Below are positions 11,601-25,380 of a stretch of 64,000 nt of DNA, in pieces. Origin of the DNA: Mytilus trossulus (lineage: Eukaryota; Mollusca; Bivalvia; Mytilida; Mytilidae); assembly GCF_036588685.1 (NCBI RefSeq), contig NC_086374.1, forward strand, positions 19,212,886 through 19,276,885, in the 5' to 3' direction. Within the stretch, counting starts at the first letter, position 1. Each line of letters opens with the position of its first letter. The notes below the pieces were generated by a model. That model ran no database searches, was not told where the DNA came from, and saw nothing but the letters and a program-made list of their open reading frames with translations. Both the position numbers and the translations under genes were made by a program.

Positions 11601-14600
11601 ACAGAACAACAATTTCAAAGTAGTTTTGAAACTCAGAACTTTATCACTGAACAAAGAAATCAAAATGAACAAACTCCAAAATATTACCTTCTTTTTTTTC
11701 TTGAAGAGAAAAGGTCCTATCTGAAAAGGCTATATATAACTGCTTCAATGAACATACATTTCTACTCTGTTCAGTTTTTAATTGTTTCATATATGAATCC
11801 AGATGTTTATTCCAAATTTACTTGGCTTATCAATGTATATATTTGCATAATTGCATTATATGTTTAAATTCTGTAAACAAACAATTAATTTGACAAATTA
11901 CCAATACATTAGAATGTATTGTATTATATCACCAACATTCCTTTGGTGGCATTTTAAAATAAACTAGAGCTATCAATCTCATATAAGTGTTATTGAAGGG
12001 TTACAGTGAAAGAAAATAGATTTTTTGACTTTCTCTTTGAACTGAATTGGTGCTTGATACACAAAAACTTGATTGTTATTAGATTATTCAATGATTTGGA
12101 TAATTAAATTAATTTTTTTAATGTTTTCCACACATAATCACTGACCTTTATTCCAGGACTCTGAAAATACCAGTAAAGAAAATTTAGTTTCAAGAAGTTT
12201 TAATTTTCCTGTGAAACATAACAATATTTTATATACTTAATTTTCACTATTTGACTAAACTTTCCTTTAATCTTTCTGACTGATAATTTCCTTTCTCAAC
12301 ACAGTAGAGTGATATAAAAAAAACTATCTTTCAAAAACTAAGTGTACATGTGCGGTTGTCAATAGAATTAACAACATTGTCCTATGAAAAATGTTGATAA
12401 ACAGATCACCATTGGTCATCTCAACAATAATCTATAAATATTATCAACTGTTGACAAAGATATATATATAAGGCCTGTTGTTAGAAAACTCAGAAAAAGA
12501 CAATCTGATGGACAAAAACATTGTAAATCAATTCAAAGTTGCTGGACCATGACAAAGAGGGCAGGGCATCAAATTTAGTTACGAATACGGTGAGATCTCG
12601 GAAGGACACAATGAAGGAAGTACTAACATAGGTTCAAAGTTTAGGGGAATGATAATTTCCAAATTTAAAGATGACTTGTCTTAAAGGAAACAAGCATTAT
12701 ATAAACACATATGAAGACCTAATAGGAATTCTTTATATAAAAACTGACAAAAAAAAAGAGAGCTCATCTTCATAAAGCAATCACACCTGGATAAGATTCC
12801 ATTATCATCATTTATGAAAAGAAAATACTTATTTTGTGTGAAATTGTTTATAACCAGCATTTTCAAATTATTTCGTCCATGTTTTTAATACAACATCACC
12901 AATATTATTTTTATGTCAAAAAGAGACATTTATATGGTACATTTTCAAACACTTTTATCATGAGCCGACTGTGGAAGAGCTGTATAGACAGTCAGGTCGA
13001 TAAAACCTCCCATCATCAATTTTTTTTATCACATTTTTTTATACATGATAATGTTATAGCTAACTTTTTACTACCAATATGTGAACTTTACTAAACTTTG
13101 AAAAAGGTATGTGGATGCTTGATTAGAAGGCTGGTTATATATTTCTACATCAAGCCTAACTACATTAAAGGGTTATTGCATGAATATCATTTTTGTGAAT
13201 ATTGTCTGAAGTAGATTTTTATTTAGCAGGAGCTTGTAAGTTCAATATATATGTTACAACAGAAAATAACCATAGTATATCAAAGCTTATAAAAATGTTT
13301 GAACATATTTTTATCACTGATGATGTCAATAATTTGAAGCTATATTTGTACTAGTGTAATATCATAGATTATTCCATATTTTAGTAGGTTTCTCTATATG
13401 AATTGGATTTTGAATAAAAAAGCATATTCACCTGAGAAAGTGTTATTCACCAGGCTAAACGTCACACGCTTTTACATGCAACGTTATGGTAAAATGTTTC
13501 ATGTACAATTTGCAAAATGATTTGTTTTGGTATATATATGTTAAATTAAATACATGATTTTCTTCTCTCAGAATATTGAATAAAACAATTACTGTCTTTT
13601 GTTTCGTTAATATGGGGTTTAATTGACTTTTGAAAAACTGATATTCACTTCAGCCGTCTGCCTCAGTGAATATCATTTTTTCAAAAGTCAATAAAACCGC
13701 ATATTTACCTCATGAAAAGACAGTAATTGTGTAATATTAAACACTAATTTTGTAGGAAATATTATTTTGATATACTATAAAAGCCTGTATCTATGCAAGT
13801 TTAGATGATGGTATATCTTATTACTAAAATACCAACTTTTTAGCAGTATATATATTTAACCAAATGCAATGATGTATGAAAAGTAGGTTAAATTATTTTT
13901 TAACTGATGTCTTATAATGAATTATCATTTATCTTTTTAGCAATACAAATACTCTGCTCACACTATCTTAAGCAGGAAAGTGGATTCATTAAAAGATGGG
14001 TAAGCAGTAAAAGTATTTGTATTAATATGGCAAAAACAGGCTTCCATTAAAATTGTTACTCTGTGTATGTGGTAAAAAAACATTTCCAATAAATGTATTT
14101 TGTATTTTGCACCATTTCACATGATACAAGTCTATAGCCTTTGAAACATGTTACAGACCTACACTATTATCAAACATCAATATCCTATTACCAATATCTT
14201 TTGAAGTCATAATAGAAAGTAAAGATTATACCATAGGGAACATTTGTACTAAGTTAAAAGTTGATTGGACTTCAACTTCATCAAAAACTACCTTGACCAA
14301 AAACTTTAACCTGACACTCGCGCTTTCATTTTCTATGTTCAGTGGACTGTGAAATTGGGGTCAAAAGTATAATTTGGCTTTAAAATTAGAAAGATCATAT
14401 CATAAGGAACATGTGTACTAAGTTTCAAATTAATTGGACTTTCAGCTTCATCAAAAACTACTTTGACCAAAAACTTTAACCTGAAGCGGGACAGACGGAT
14501 GGACGGTACGACAAACAAACGAACAGACGGACGAACGCACAGACCAGAAAACATAATGCCCCTCTTCTATCAAAAAATTGGTCATAATACAAAGCTTCTG

Positions 14601-17600
14601 TAGAATATATGGGTCATTGAAGCAAAAAGTAATAGGTGCATTAAAAACCTCATTTAGCATCTAAAATATAGAATTGAAAATCTCATAATTTTTGTGCTTA
14701 AATGCTTAGAAGATATGCATAATGTCTAAAATGTCTGAAATAGGGATCAAATTTATGTTTGTTCTTATTAGTTTTGAAATATATTTGTAACTGACAAATA
14801 TTCAGTAGGAAAATGCTTTACAGTTGCTGTAAATGACGTAGTTGGTTCTTGCATACACTCTATGTTTGCAAATGAAATGTGAAAAGAAATCATAGTTCTT
14901 GAGAGCATATCTACATGAATTTTTTTCTGTGATGTCTTGATTTCTTTGGTTGTGACATAATGGTGAACAAACAAACGATAATAAATTAAGGTAGTAGACC
15001 TATGATAAGGGAAATAACTCTTAAAATCATTCCTACGTTTGTATCAACCATTTTCATTAATATATTCTAAACTTCTAGGTTACATAGATGATTTTGAATC
15101 TGTTTCAGGTAAGGGCTTAAAATACATTAATGAAACTTGACATTTGCAAACGCATTACTGATTTAAAGAGTTATCTCCCTGAACTAAGGTCTGCTTCCTT
15201 AACTAGCATAAAATTTGTAAGTCTACTAACAAATTACATGCTATTGATTAATAATCATACATATAGTGTGTCCTCAGCCCTGGGTTATGATCATATCATA
15301 ATAATATTGAGATTTCCATCTAACCTAAATCCACATACAGGTGCCTGGCAAATTTTTATTTACATCAGCTGGTCAAAGGACACAGGTTAAGTTCATCAAT
15401 TTTTTATATTATATCTACAAATAGAGTTCCTACTGTTGACAATGAATAGCTTGCTACACTGCCAAAATCTTTTTTAAATAAAGCAGGTGCATTTTTTTTA
15501 ATTTCTTTTTTTTTGTGTAAAAGAAATACACTACAAGACAACTGTGTTCTTGGGCCAGCATTTGATATCATTATATTTTACGCTTATTCTTGAAAATGTG
15601 TAGCAAAATGAAAATTAACATACTGCTTGTGAACTTTCAACAACTAATGCTAATCCAAACTTTGAGTCTCTGATCTTTACAGTTTTCTAAAAAAGAATAA
15701 CATTGAAAAAAATATATATTATTGTTTTCAAAGTATTGTCAATATAAAAACTTTTTTTTTATTAATGTGTTATAGTCTGGAGAAAGGGTCAAATAATTGT
15801 AGATACATGTACTATGTCTCTAGTCTCTTAACATATATCATAAAAACAAAACCTCTGAAATTACATGTTGGCAACACATTTTCATAATTAATTTTTTTTT
15901 AAGTATAATATAACAGAGACATAAATAAACTTCTGTAATTATATAAAAAATTCCAATGATTATTTTTTTTGAATTTTATGATGCATACACCTGAATGCTG
16001 TTAGGGTTCTCACTAAGTTGAGTCCAAAATCTTTTTCAAAACCTTACCAGTCCAAAGATTCATCAAAATTGTTAAATAATGTAGATTCAGCACATATATC
16101 ATCATTTTATAACAAAGTTAACACATAATCTAAATTTGATATCATATCCTTGCTCTATTTTGTCATGGAGACTGACATTGTATTATATATCAATAAAACT
16201 TCATCTTCTCTGACACTGGTGGACTAGCCATGGCCAAAAATGAAGAGTCCCTGAACTCGCCTTTAAATATCCTTAGTGAGAACCCTGTGAGGTGACAAGA
16301 CATGCGTTAACTTACCATCTGTAGAAAAGGTATACTGACATTAAATGATTCATTTATGTTGGCATGCCAAACCAGTCTGACATTCGTGATAAAAAAGGTT
16401 CCTAGGTTACCCTGAAATATACAAATGTAAATATATCATATGTATGCAATGCTATACAAGCCAAAATGAAAGTAAACATTTTTAAGATACAAAACAATTT
16501 CATTCTGTTATTCAATATATCATAAGGTTAAGTTTGGAAACTAATACATGTATATTGGTTTTAGTAGAAAGTATGCATAAATGTGAACTTAAAAGTATCT
16601 TACAGTATAAGTCACTAGCAGACAGGGATTTGCTGACTGCTGACCGTTTTAGAGCACCTGACATCACCCCAGGTTTTTCATGGGATTTGTGTAGTTCATT
16701 CTGTAGTTTTTGTCTGTAGTGTTTTGAACACTATTTTTTTTTATTTTATTTAAATGGATTGGTTGTTTTTCTTCAACTATTTGATTATACTGCCCACTTG
16801 GTATCCTCAAACTTTTTTTATTCCTGAATAAGGCTATTTCAAAGCAGCTTCAGAGAAAATCAGAAAAATCAGAAAAAAATCAGAAAACAAAAAGTCTCTA
16901 AATTATCCTTTTGGCAGGTCAGGTAATAATAAACCTTCAATGCTGATACTACATTGTACATGTGAACCGATAGGGAGACTGCACTGCATTATTCTATATA
17001 AAAAAGACTATGTAAGTACCTGATCACTAGAGAGATTCCATACACCATTGACTTTGTCATACACTTGTTCCTGTGGTAACAGTCTCAGCTGTTTGTTCTG
17101 TATTAATGCTCCTCGTAATTTAAGATCTCTGTATAACTTAGAAGTTTCATATGCTCTAAAAAGAATATCAAACAAAATAACATGTTACATATAACTTTTG
17201 AAGGCATTTTGAAAATGTTTTCAGTGTTTCTGTTGTTCTGTTGTTTCATCTTATAGTTAATGTGTTTCCCTCGGTTTTAGTTGGTAATTCAGGTTTGTTT
17301 TCTCTCAACGATTAATGTCATTTAAACAGTGATATACAACTGTTGTCTTTATTTAACTTATGTGTAGTGTCCTTTAACCATGTCTAAATTTTAACTGAAA
17401 AAAATAATAATGACTGGGCAAAGACTTTGTTAGATACATGTTTAATTGATTGTTGTTTGTTTCACATCATTGTTAAATATAACTCTTTCATAGACACTGC
17501 ATATTTTCTTGTGTCACTGATGGTATGACATAAACTTACCAAACTCTATTTATCTAATGATATTCTTCAAAAATAATTTAAAATCTTTAAAAAATATATC

Positions 17601-20600
17601 AGATATACATTAATAATTCTTAAGAAAAATACATGATATAAATAGAAAGTAATGGTGTTTTGTGCATGTAATCATTTGTTTGTTGCATCATGTTTAAAGC
17701 TCCTCTCTAAATAAACAATTTCTTGGAAGGTAGCTTCATTATTGATTAGAAATACATTTTGTCTTTTTATTGTTCTTTGCATCTTATAATACCTGTGGAC
17801 TGCTATAACTGTTGTAAACAGCCTTGGGGAACCAGGTATCTAAAATATATAATAAATGCAATACTTATAACATTAAAACTACAAGGTTACTGAACAATTT
17901 GATCTGTAATTATTGAAAATAGACATTATCAAACTTACGATATAACTGACAATAACTGAGGGCTCTCATCTATAATTTGTTGGATTTTTAATGATATAAA
18001 ATTCTTTTTAAATTGTGAATTACAAGAAAATGCAACACATTTCTAAACAACACATATATTTTTCTTAATGAAATATCTTAAAAGCATGAATGTAATACCA
18101 TTACTCATGTATATATAGGTACATGTATGAATAAAAAAAATCTGTGATACTAGCAGGGGAGATAACTGTAACACAAATATGTTTGATTCAGGGGGAGATA
18201 AAAAAAATCATAATATTATTCCATACCAATATCATCTGTATCAAAGGGTCATTTAAAAAGAAAAAATTAAAAAATCTAATTGCATGAAAGATCTGGTTGT
18301 ATGTTCAAGTTTAAATCTATATGACCCAGGCCATAATAGTGGAAAGTCAACTGTAGCAAAAAGTTCCCTAAAACAGATAAACTTAACAGTAGAAGGTCAT
18401 AAAGTCGTATGAAACGAGTGACTGGTGAAAAATAATGTTTATTCAATTCTTGAACCAATACATGTGTTTATCATAAACTTAGTATTCTGTGCACGATTTC
18501 ATCATTCTTTACGCATCCATATAGTATAATCGTCATTTTTTTTCTCTGTTATGATGTGAAAGTATGGCAGCTAATTAATTGTCGTCTTTTGAAGCTTTAG
18601 CTTACAGATCATCTGATCATTGTCACCTTAGTAAACAATCAACAAAGAAGCATGGATATTTAGAATGAACAAAAACCTCTGCAAATTATACAGTAATATA
18701 TACTTACCAAATTAGTAAAAATAAACTCAAATCTTGTATTATTGCACTTTGTTAATACATATAAAGCTTCTGTAGTTCCTCGTAATTTCTGAAATTAGAA
18801 AAAAAACATATTTTAAAAATTCTTAATGTACAATTCTATTACCTCATTTATTATTATTAGTTCAGATGGTGCACAATGAATTATTTGACAGTTTGGTGTA
18901 ACATTAAGAGAAAGTAGCAAGAATATATGAAATTATAGTACAGGAGTCATGGAAATGAAGCCAATATAAAAATATATGGTTTAATATTATTTATCTGTGA
19001 AAATATTTGTTTTTGAATGTAATTAATTAAATATTACTACAAAGCAATTACAGAAATAGACCCACAGTATATACTATGGGAGAAAAGATGTGCCAAATAA
19101 CAGATTTATATGTAAAAGGTTTTACATTTTTTAGGCTCTTTATAGCTTGCTGCACAGTGTGAGCCAAGGCCCTGTGTTGAACATCTTACTTTGACCTATG
19201 ATAGTGCACTTTTTCAAATTGTGACTTGGATGAAGAGTTGTATCATTGCCACTCATACCACATCTTTTTATATCTATGAACATGTATGATCTTTGTGGCT
19301 ACTTCTGCCTGATTCAAACTAATGGAATGTTTGATTAATTTACTAATTAAGTGAACTTACTGACTGTGCTGCCTTAGATGATATATTGATCACATTGTTA
19401 AAACCAATTGCTGAAAAAGACGGAAATCATAAACATGATCTACTACATTATTTTTTCAATCATACACTGTACCTATATACATGTTCAAAGACAATCATTA
19501 ACAAAAAATTTGCTTTCCAACAGACATATTATCATGTGGATAGGGTACTACAGATTGATGGTAAAAAAACAATATGTAGATTATATTTTTCAGTAGGAAT
19601 TTCAAACGATTCTAACCAGTAAAATATTTTTTATACATCACATTTTTCATTCAATTTTTAAGTTATTTAACGTCATATTTATCTGGAACATTGCACTCTT
19701 AATCTTCCTTTAAATCATTGGAAAGATAGATTTTCTAATTTTTAAAAACAATACTATTTCTCTGCTCTTGAAAGCATTCTCAATTTTGAAAATTTAACTT
19801 CCTGTTAAATAAATTTTGTGGTTTGACAGACTCAGTATATACATCTTTATAGCTAGATACTTACATAAATTAACCTTAGGAAGTGCCATTGAATGCCATA
19901 TTATTCTTAAGTTGGTTACAATAAGACGTCCTGAAATTATATAGGCACACCTTATTTAAACCTGTAAATAAATCTACACTGGATATATCACAAAAAAGTA
20001 AACTAATTTCATTAAACTTGAAGATAATTTTAACACTGCTTAAATTAATATTCATCATTTAAGAAAAAAAATTGTTTAGTTCATGAAAATCTTTCTATTT
20101 TGAATTTTATTTTCAAACAAAGTTTGATCTGTGTCCATATGCTAGTTCAGAGACTAAATGTCCTTACAAATTAAGTCATAATAAAAATCAATCAAATCTC
20201 AGTTATTTATCTCCCTTTCAAAATCTTTGGTCAGAATAATTTGCTTCATTTAAATCTTTATTAAAATGACATTTTGTTGTAAATATAAAATGTATATGCA
20301 TTATGGTAAATGTAAACTGCCAATACTGGCATTGTTCATAACATTATACAAACAAATAAAAACAAAGGAATTCCTAAAGAGAAAAATAATCATGTAGATT
20401 TGTATTCTAAAATTAAAGAGATGATCTGAGCAAGTTAGTAAAATGAAACCTCCTTCTATAATTCACTTACGAGATGTGGTGCATTTATTACTTATTACCA
20501 AGAAGAAGGAACAGCAAAAGGTGAATCGAAATCTTGAAGTTTTGAGTGAGTTATCTCCCATAGATAAAAATTTATCTTTATTGTACTCTTGAACCTTTAA

Positions 20601-23600
20601 CTAGCCCTTTGAGCATTGTATGGATAATAATTTTGAAATTTACCTCTGTCGCCATTGTTTCCTTTTGTATCTTCTACTGCATTTAATGAATCTATCAACT
20701 TTTCCCCTGCCCTCATTTTCATTTGGCTAGAATATAAAAATAGTCTATTTTAATGTAAACACAGTAATTCTTATTTTAAATGAATCAAAATAAATGAAAA
20801 AAGATACAAAATCCTGCTTTCTCAGAGCTCCTGAAACATATAGCATGTATAGATCTTTAAGTCCCAAATTTACTTTTTAATGTTTTATTTTCCCTTATAC
20901 TACTGAATTATAAAAACTAGAGGCTCTAAAGAGCCTGTGTTGCTCACCTTGGTCTATGTGAATATTAAACAAAGGACACAGATGGATTCATGACAAAATT
21001 GTGTTTAGGTGATAGTGATGTGTTTGAAGTTCTTACTTTACAAAACATTCTTGCTGCTTACAATTATCTGTATCTATAATGAACTTGGTCCAGATAGTTT
21101 AGTGGAAAATGTCAGATGGTGAAAATTTACAAATTTTATGAAAATTGTTCAAATTTGACTATAAAGGGCAATAACTCCTTAGGAGGTAATTGACCATTTT
21201 GGTCATATTGACTTATTTGTAAATCTTACTCAGCTGAACAATATTGCTGTTTACAGTTTGTCTATATCTATAATAATATTCAAGATATTAACCAAAAACA
21301 GCAAAATTTCCTTAAAATTACCAATTCAAGGGCAGCAACCTAACAACAGGTTGTCTGATTCATCTGAAAAATTTAGTGCAAATAAATCTTGACCTGAATA
21401 ACAATTTTAGTCCTTGTCAGATTTGCTCTAAATGCTTTGGTTTTTCAGTTATAAGCCAAAACTGCACTTTACCCCTATGTTCTATTTTTAGCCATGGCGG
21501 CCATCTTGGATGGTTGGCCGGGTCATTGGACACATTTTTCAAACTAGATACCTCAATGATGATTGTGGCCAAGTTTGGTATAATTTGGCCCAGTAGTTTC
21601 AGAGGAGAAGATTTTTGTAAAAGTTAACGAAGACAGAAGACGGATGACGGACGCCAAGTGATGAGAAAAGCTCACTTGGCCCTTCGGGCCAGGTGAGCTA
21701 AAAACTAGGAAATTCAATACACATTTAGAGTTTAGACTTTTCACTTAGGACTAAAATAAACTACATGCATGACATGTACATAATCATTTAAATGAGATTT
21801 TTTAATAGTTGATAAGACTTTAAATTCATTTTTTTATGCCCATCAGATGTGCACTTTAACAGATTTCACTTGGAAAGTCTTGACATGTTTGTTTGCATCA
21901 TACACCTTTTGAATGTCTCTTTTATTATCTTTTGCCCATATTAAATTCCAATGAGACAATATTAATTCAACTCTAGTCTAATTAGAAAGTCTATTTCCAC
22001 ATATCAACATCCACTCTGAAACTAGTATTGCAGTGCTCCTGAGGGTTATGGGTTTATGTACAGTAACACTGCATGCAGTCAAACTCCCACTGTCAAAAAA
22101 TATCTTGCTGATTAAAATGGATCATAACTTGCAGTGGGGAGGGTGGGAAAAAGATAATGTTTTACTAGTCCAAATGACTTATGTCATGTATGTGTGTATC
22201 TAACTAGCATGGGCGACAGGACTATATTGTACCAATAGTGTCAAACACAGAGAATTTAAACAATTTAGATGGATACACCTTATTGTTATTTTGTCAGCCA
22301 TTTCAGGAATTATATCTACTGCTTTTTTTGGATTTGGAACCCTTGACTTGATAATTTGAACACTTAAACATGTTGAACTATAACGTCATGCATTTATAAA
22401 CAACAATTAATTTTCAATTGAGACATCAAACTTTTTCAGTAATGGCGGACAAGTAGCAAGAAGATGTATAATCAATATTTCAGTTCATGTATAGAGGTGT
22501 TTACTATGCCTTCATGACTGAAATTGGTAAAGTGGCCAGAGGAACCTGTGGCCCAACTTTTTCTGTGGCTATAAGCTTAAGTATGATAACATCTCAAAAG
22601 CATTTATAAGGTGATTATTCACACTGAGAATATGTGTATAATCACAGAGTTATTATAGTCTCAATTTACAACAAGGATGTGTCTTGTGAACTTGTAAAAT
22701 TTATAAAGTGTATTATAAGCCTAAATAGGATCCCACATAAAGGGGTTCCTTCATAATGAATAACAGAAAAAAATTGTGCCAAATGACATTATCTGTAATT
22801 TTTTTTATGCATGTTGATAAAATGTACACTTTCTTTGAGACTTTCGACGATAAAAAATCAACTGATTTTGACAAATCATGTTAATAAAATTGAGAATGGA
22901 AATATGGAATGTGCCAAAGAGAGAACAACCCATCCATAGAGATACAACAGCAGAAGGTCACCAACAGGTCTTCAATGCAAAGAGAAATTCCCACACAAGG
23001 AGGCGTCCTTCAGCTGGCCCCTAAACAAATATATACTAGTTCAGTTAAATGTTTTCAAAAAATAAAGTTAATGATAAGTATTTGTGACCTCTGAAAAATC
23101 ACAATACAAATTTTGACCAAATATTGAAATAGGCAAAAATGACCGTTTGACGCTTGAGGGTTAACATGGTTAAGTGTAAACATTTTATCACTTGGGTATC
23201 ATTGGGGTCCAATAGATCGTGACTATTGATTGCTGACTTTTTTGTCTTGTTTGTAGGGCCATGGAAAAATAATTGATGGTTTCCCCTAACCTGACCGGGT
23301 CATTTTTTAACTGCCGGGTAATAAAATTTTATTGCAAAAAAAAAATTTGTTGAAAATATATTTGCAAGTTTATAGTTCCACTAAAGAAACAAAACATATA
23401 GATATAAAATTATGCATGGTAACAAAAAAAAAAAAGCCTGCCTGCTGGGTCTTTTAAATTTTCCCATGATAGGGGAAACCAACAATTAATTTTCCATGGC
23501 CTAAGTGTTATACGTGAAAGCCAAACTATTGTGCCATGAAATGGGAAATGAAGTCTAGTGCAACATCGGAAATAACAAAAAAATGAGAATTGCTTACATA

Positions 23601-25280
23601 CAATTTTTTATAGTGCGTAGTGGGATACACTCTGACAAAACAGTAAGCGGGATCCGGGATCAGAACCCCCAAATGAGACCCCCTATCACTTTTTGGAAAT
23701 CTCTTTAGGTTAACCATGAGAATTTGCCCTGCTTGAAACGTATGCATCAGATGTTTTCTGTTAAGACATCACAATTAACGGGAACCTTTCTGAAATCCAA
23801 AAATGGTGGACAAATAGCAATTACTTGCAGACCTGCCAACTTTTGAAAATCTCCATGGGGGATTTAGCGCGCGACAAGATTTTTAAGCCGGGTTACAATT
23901 TTAGGAACTTTTCTTTGAGCATTGTTTTTTACTCCTAAAATAGTCTAAGTTCTCTTCTTTTTTCTTTTGGTATACTAATGATGAGCTTGTAGGCCTTGCA
24001 TGACTGAGGAATAGAGAAAATGGAATTAAAAGTAAAGGATTCAAAGTAGTGACCCCCCCCCCCCCCCCCCCCCCATTTCCCCCCTCCAAAGACCTTCTCA
24101 TCTATGAACCTTGACTCAAAACACCTAAAACTACATGTCCTAAAGTAAGAAGGATGAAGACAGATTTTGATTTAGTCTTACTCATGATATTTATATCAGT
24201 ATCAATGAGAAAATGGATAAAATTTGAGTTATCTTTCTTTGTATTCAGAGGTGCTCTTACCTGCGGAGGCTTATACAGTTACACAGTAGAAGTGTTTACA
24301 AAATGGCGTCGATTTTAGATCAACAGACACACGATGTCTGGTTTTAAAAATTAAACAAATTTCAAGATAAACGATGTTTTCTTGAGAGTTCTGTACAGTT
24401 CTCATCTTTCAATTAATTTTGATTTTGCTGTGGAACTACGGCAAATGTTGCAAATTGTTCTTGTATGATAAATTGATTAAAATTGAAAGGCTGTTTGACC
24501 AAATTTATACAAATTAATTTTGAGGACTGTTACGACCCATTTAAAAGGTAATCTGATTACATACAACCACTAATTATGACACCTGTTGTGACTGTTGATT
24601 AGCGTAGGGTCATTAACTTGTCATAATATGTCCCCAAGTAAAATAATTGATATTTTAAAATTGATCAGAAAAACTTCAAAATCGGTAAACAATAATTTTT
24701 TTCGGGTATATTTGTTGAAAATCAGGATTTTGACTAATTTTACAATCCCGATATCGGGATTCGGGTTGAGGGGTAAAAATCGGGATGATACCGCGAAAAT
24801 CGGGATAGTTGGCAGGTCTGTACTTGATAAGGTCTTTTACTACCCACATCCACAGGCACTTGTTTCTATCCATATAAATAGAAGCGTTTAGGCTTTCGTA
24901 TGGATAGAAGAGGGGGGATAGGACCTATGTTGGGACACCCGGATTGGGTGTTTTGAAGCTCAGGATTTCGGGATTGAACCTTTCGTGATTCGGGAACTCT
25001 GGATTTCATGTTTTTCAGTCCTGGATTTCGGGATTTCGTGTTTTTAAGCCCGGGATTTCAGGATCAGGACCCCTCCTACCACCTCTCATAGAAACAAGTG
25101 TCTGTGCCCACATCATTCAGAAATATAAACATACAAATAATGCAATTGAAACGATTTAAAATATTTTTACAACCACATAATTTTAAAAATAGTTTAAATA
25201 TGCATCGAAGTGTTTATTTAATACACGTACGAAGGGTTAACGTCAAATCGAACATCTCTATCTTCCCACAAGTCAGCCAT
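8693..25280 (-). CDS. BBS5: Bardet-Biedl syndrome 5 protein, BBSome subunit
   Basis: Twelve coding exons on the minus strand: 25280-25231, 20726-20644, 19930-19865, 19410-19361, 18788-18708, 17839-17793, 17155-17020, 16411-16316, 15686-15624, 10046-9912, 9175-9095 and 8818-8693. All introns are GT-AG, all phases join, and the sum is 1014 nt, giving 337 residues (human about 341). The protein starts [14 protein letters not shown] and ends [11 protein letters not shown]; other clear matches are [53 protein letters not shown] and [17 protein letters not shown]. The family has two PH-like (DM16) repeats, roughly residues 25-130 and 150-260, and works as one of the BBSome subunits that move membrane proteins in cilia and bind phosphoinositides. 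The stop is TGA at 8695-8693. Intron 1 (4.5 kb) and intron 9 (5.6 kb) carry many repeats. A weak RFX-like site lies 101 bp before the start. Confidence 0.97.
9645..9783 (+). mobile_element. CAGTGGCGGATCC-family MITE, diverged copy
   Basis: The copy runs from TAGTGGCAGATTTAGG to CTGGATCCGCCCCTG and contains the shared core TATATAGGGAATCACTGAAG. It lies in a BBS5 intron. Its flanks show no clear 5-bp duplication, unlike the copies at 58919 and 61995. Confidence 0.75.
11290..11570 (+). mobile_element. tRNA-derived SINE candidate
   Basis: The head contains TGTGAGTTCAGACCTCACA near 11375-11395, which resembles a tRNA T-arm and the pol III B box (GTTCAGACCTC against GWTCRANNCC). The body holds GGGGGCACTTCCCC, and the tail ends in a short (CAAT)n run near 11550-11567, as expected for SINEs with simple-repeat tails. 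It sits in a BBS5 intron. An A box is not obvious. Confidence 0.55.
13585..13730. mobile_element. Palindromic MITE-like element
   Basis: Long imperfect arms run from ACAATTACTGTCTTTT (13585) to GATATTCACT (13649) and from AGTGAATATC (13664) to AAAAGACAGTAATTGT (13730), with a 14-base GC-richer loop. A hairpin of this size in an intron is typical of foldback MITEs. I could not define a target duplication. Confidence 0.6.
14225..14570 (-). repeat. Interspersed GCCCCACC-family repeat, inverted copy
   Basis: This copy reads, in the other orientation, the same strings as 32529-32790: GTTAAAGTTTTTGGTCAAG, a segment on TTGGACTTCA, and AAACATAATGCCCC. It also contains an internal duplication of the CATCAAAAACTACYTTGACC block (near 14279 and 14448). 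Confidence 0.7.
18398..18660 (+). repeat. Dispersed 260-bp repeat, copy 1
   Basis: The order GTATGAAACGAGTG, GTGAAAAATAATGTTTAT, CAATTCTTGAACCAAT, TCATAAACTTAGT and TATAGTATAATC is shared with 27355-27640 in the same orientation. It has no open frame of note. It lies in a BBS5 intron. Confidence 0.7.
19128..19275 (-). repeat. GATGTGGTATGA-family repeat, inverted copy
   Basis: Read on the minus strand, the right end gives ATATAAAAAGATGTGGTATG followed by a GGCAATGATACAACTC block, a diverged form of the family at 3828. Confidence 0.5.
20911..21708 (+). mobile_element. 778-bp element with 10-bp flanking duplication
   Basis: The direct repeat TAAAAACTAG occurs at 20911-20920 and 21699-21708 and brackets a unit that begins AGGCTCTAAAGAGCC and ends in a perfect-looking hairpin (GGCCCTTCGGGCC within CTTGGCCC...GGTGAGC). 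Short inverted matches (GCTCACCTTGG near 20943, CCAGGTGAGC at 21690) lie near both ends. There is no long frame. The terminal hairpin and the variable-length duplication do not fit one superfamily cleanly. It lies in BBS5 intron 1. Confidence 0.7.
22893..23050 (+). repeat. Interspersed repeat, GCTGGCCCC family, copy 1
   Basis: The order AATGGAAATATGGAATG, CAAAGAGAGAACAACCC, GGTCTTCAATGCA, CTTCAGCTGGCCCC and TATACTAGTTCAG is shared with 44476-44640. Fragments of the same family appear near 27200-27245 and twice near 61570-61800. Confidence 0.65.
23257..23501. mobile_element. Inverted-repeat element with GGCCATGG ends
   Basis: The ends GGCCATGGAAAAATAATTGA and the complement ending TTTTCCATGGCC are inverted over about 32 bp. 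The interior is 180 bp of AT-rich sequence with A-runs. It lies in BBS5 intron 1. Confidence 0.6.
23829..24821. mobile_element. Roughly 1-kb element with CAGACCTGCCAAC ends
   Basis: CAGACCTGCCAAC near 23829 and its complement GTTGGCAGGTCTG near 24809-24821 form the ends. The interior holds a 22-base C-run (24053-24074), an ATCGGGAT-rich segment and no long frame. A related end (CCTGCCAAC) occurs near 5748-5757. It lies in BBS5 intron 1. Confidence 0.55.
24843..25111. mobile_element. Inverted-repeat element next to BBS5 exon 1
   Basis: The arms at 24843-24869 and 25088-25111 share CACTTGTTTCTAT and GGGCACAGACAC-like sequence in inverted form. The interior repeats GGATTTCGGGATT-type strings. 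It ends about 120 bp from BBS5 exon 1, inside intron 1. Confidence 0.55.
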
Positions 25281-25380
25281 TTTGATGCCAAATATTTCTA
25301 AGGACGTGTTCGTGCGAAAGCTTAACGAGGACATGCAAATATAATGCTTTTGTCAAACATTTTTCCGACAGAGAATTAGT

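Noticed and set aside
13585-13730. Long hairpin considered as a structured RNA or microRNA gene
   Set aside because: The arms are longer and more regular than a microRNA precursor and similar foldbacks recur in the window, fitting a MITE.
24053-24074. 22-base C-run, and G/C runs near 58937, 59810 and 59920
   Set aside because: Simple runs inside repeat copies, prone to sequencing error; no independent function supported.
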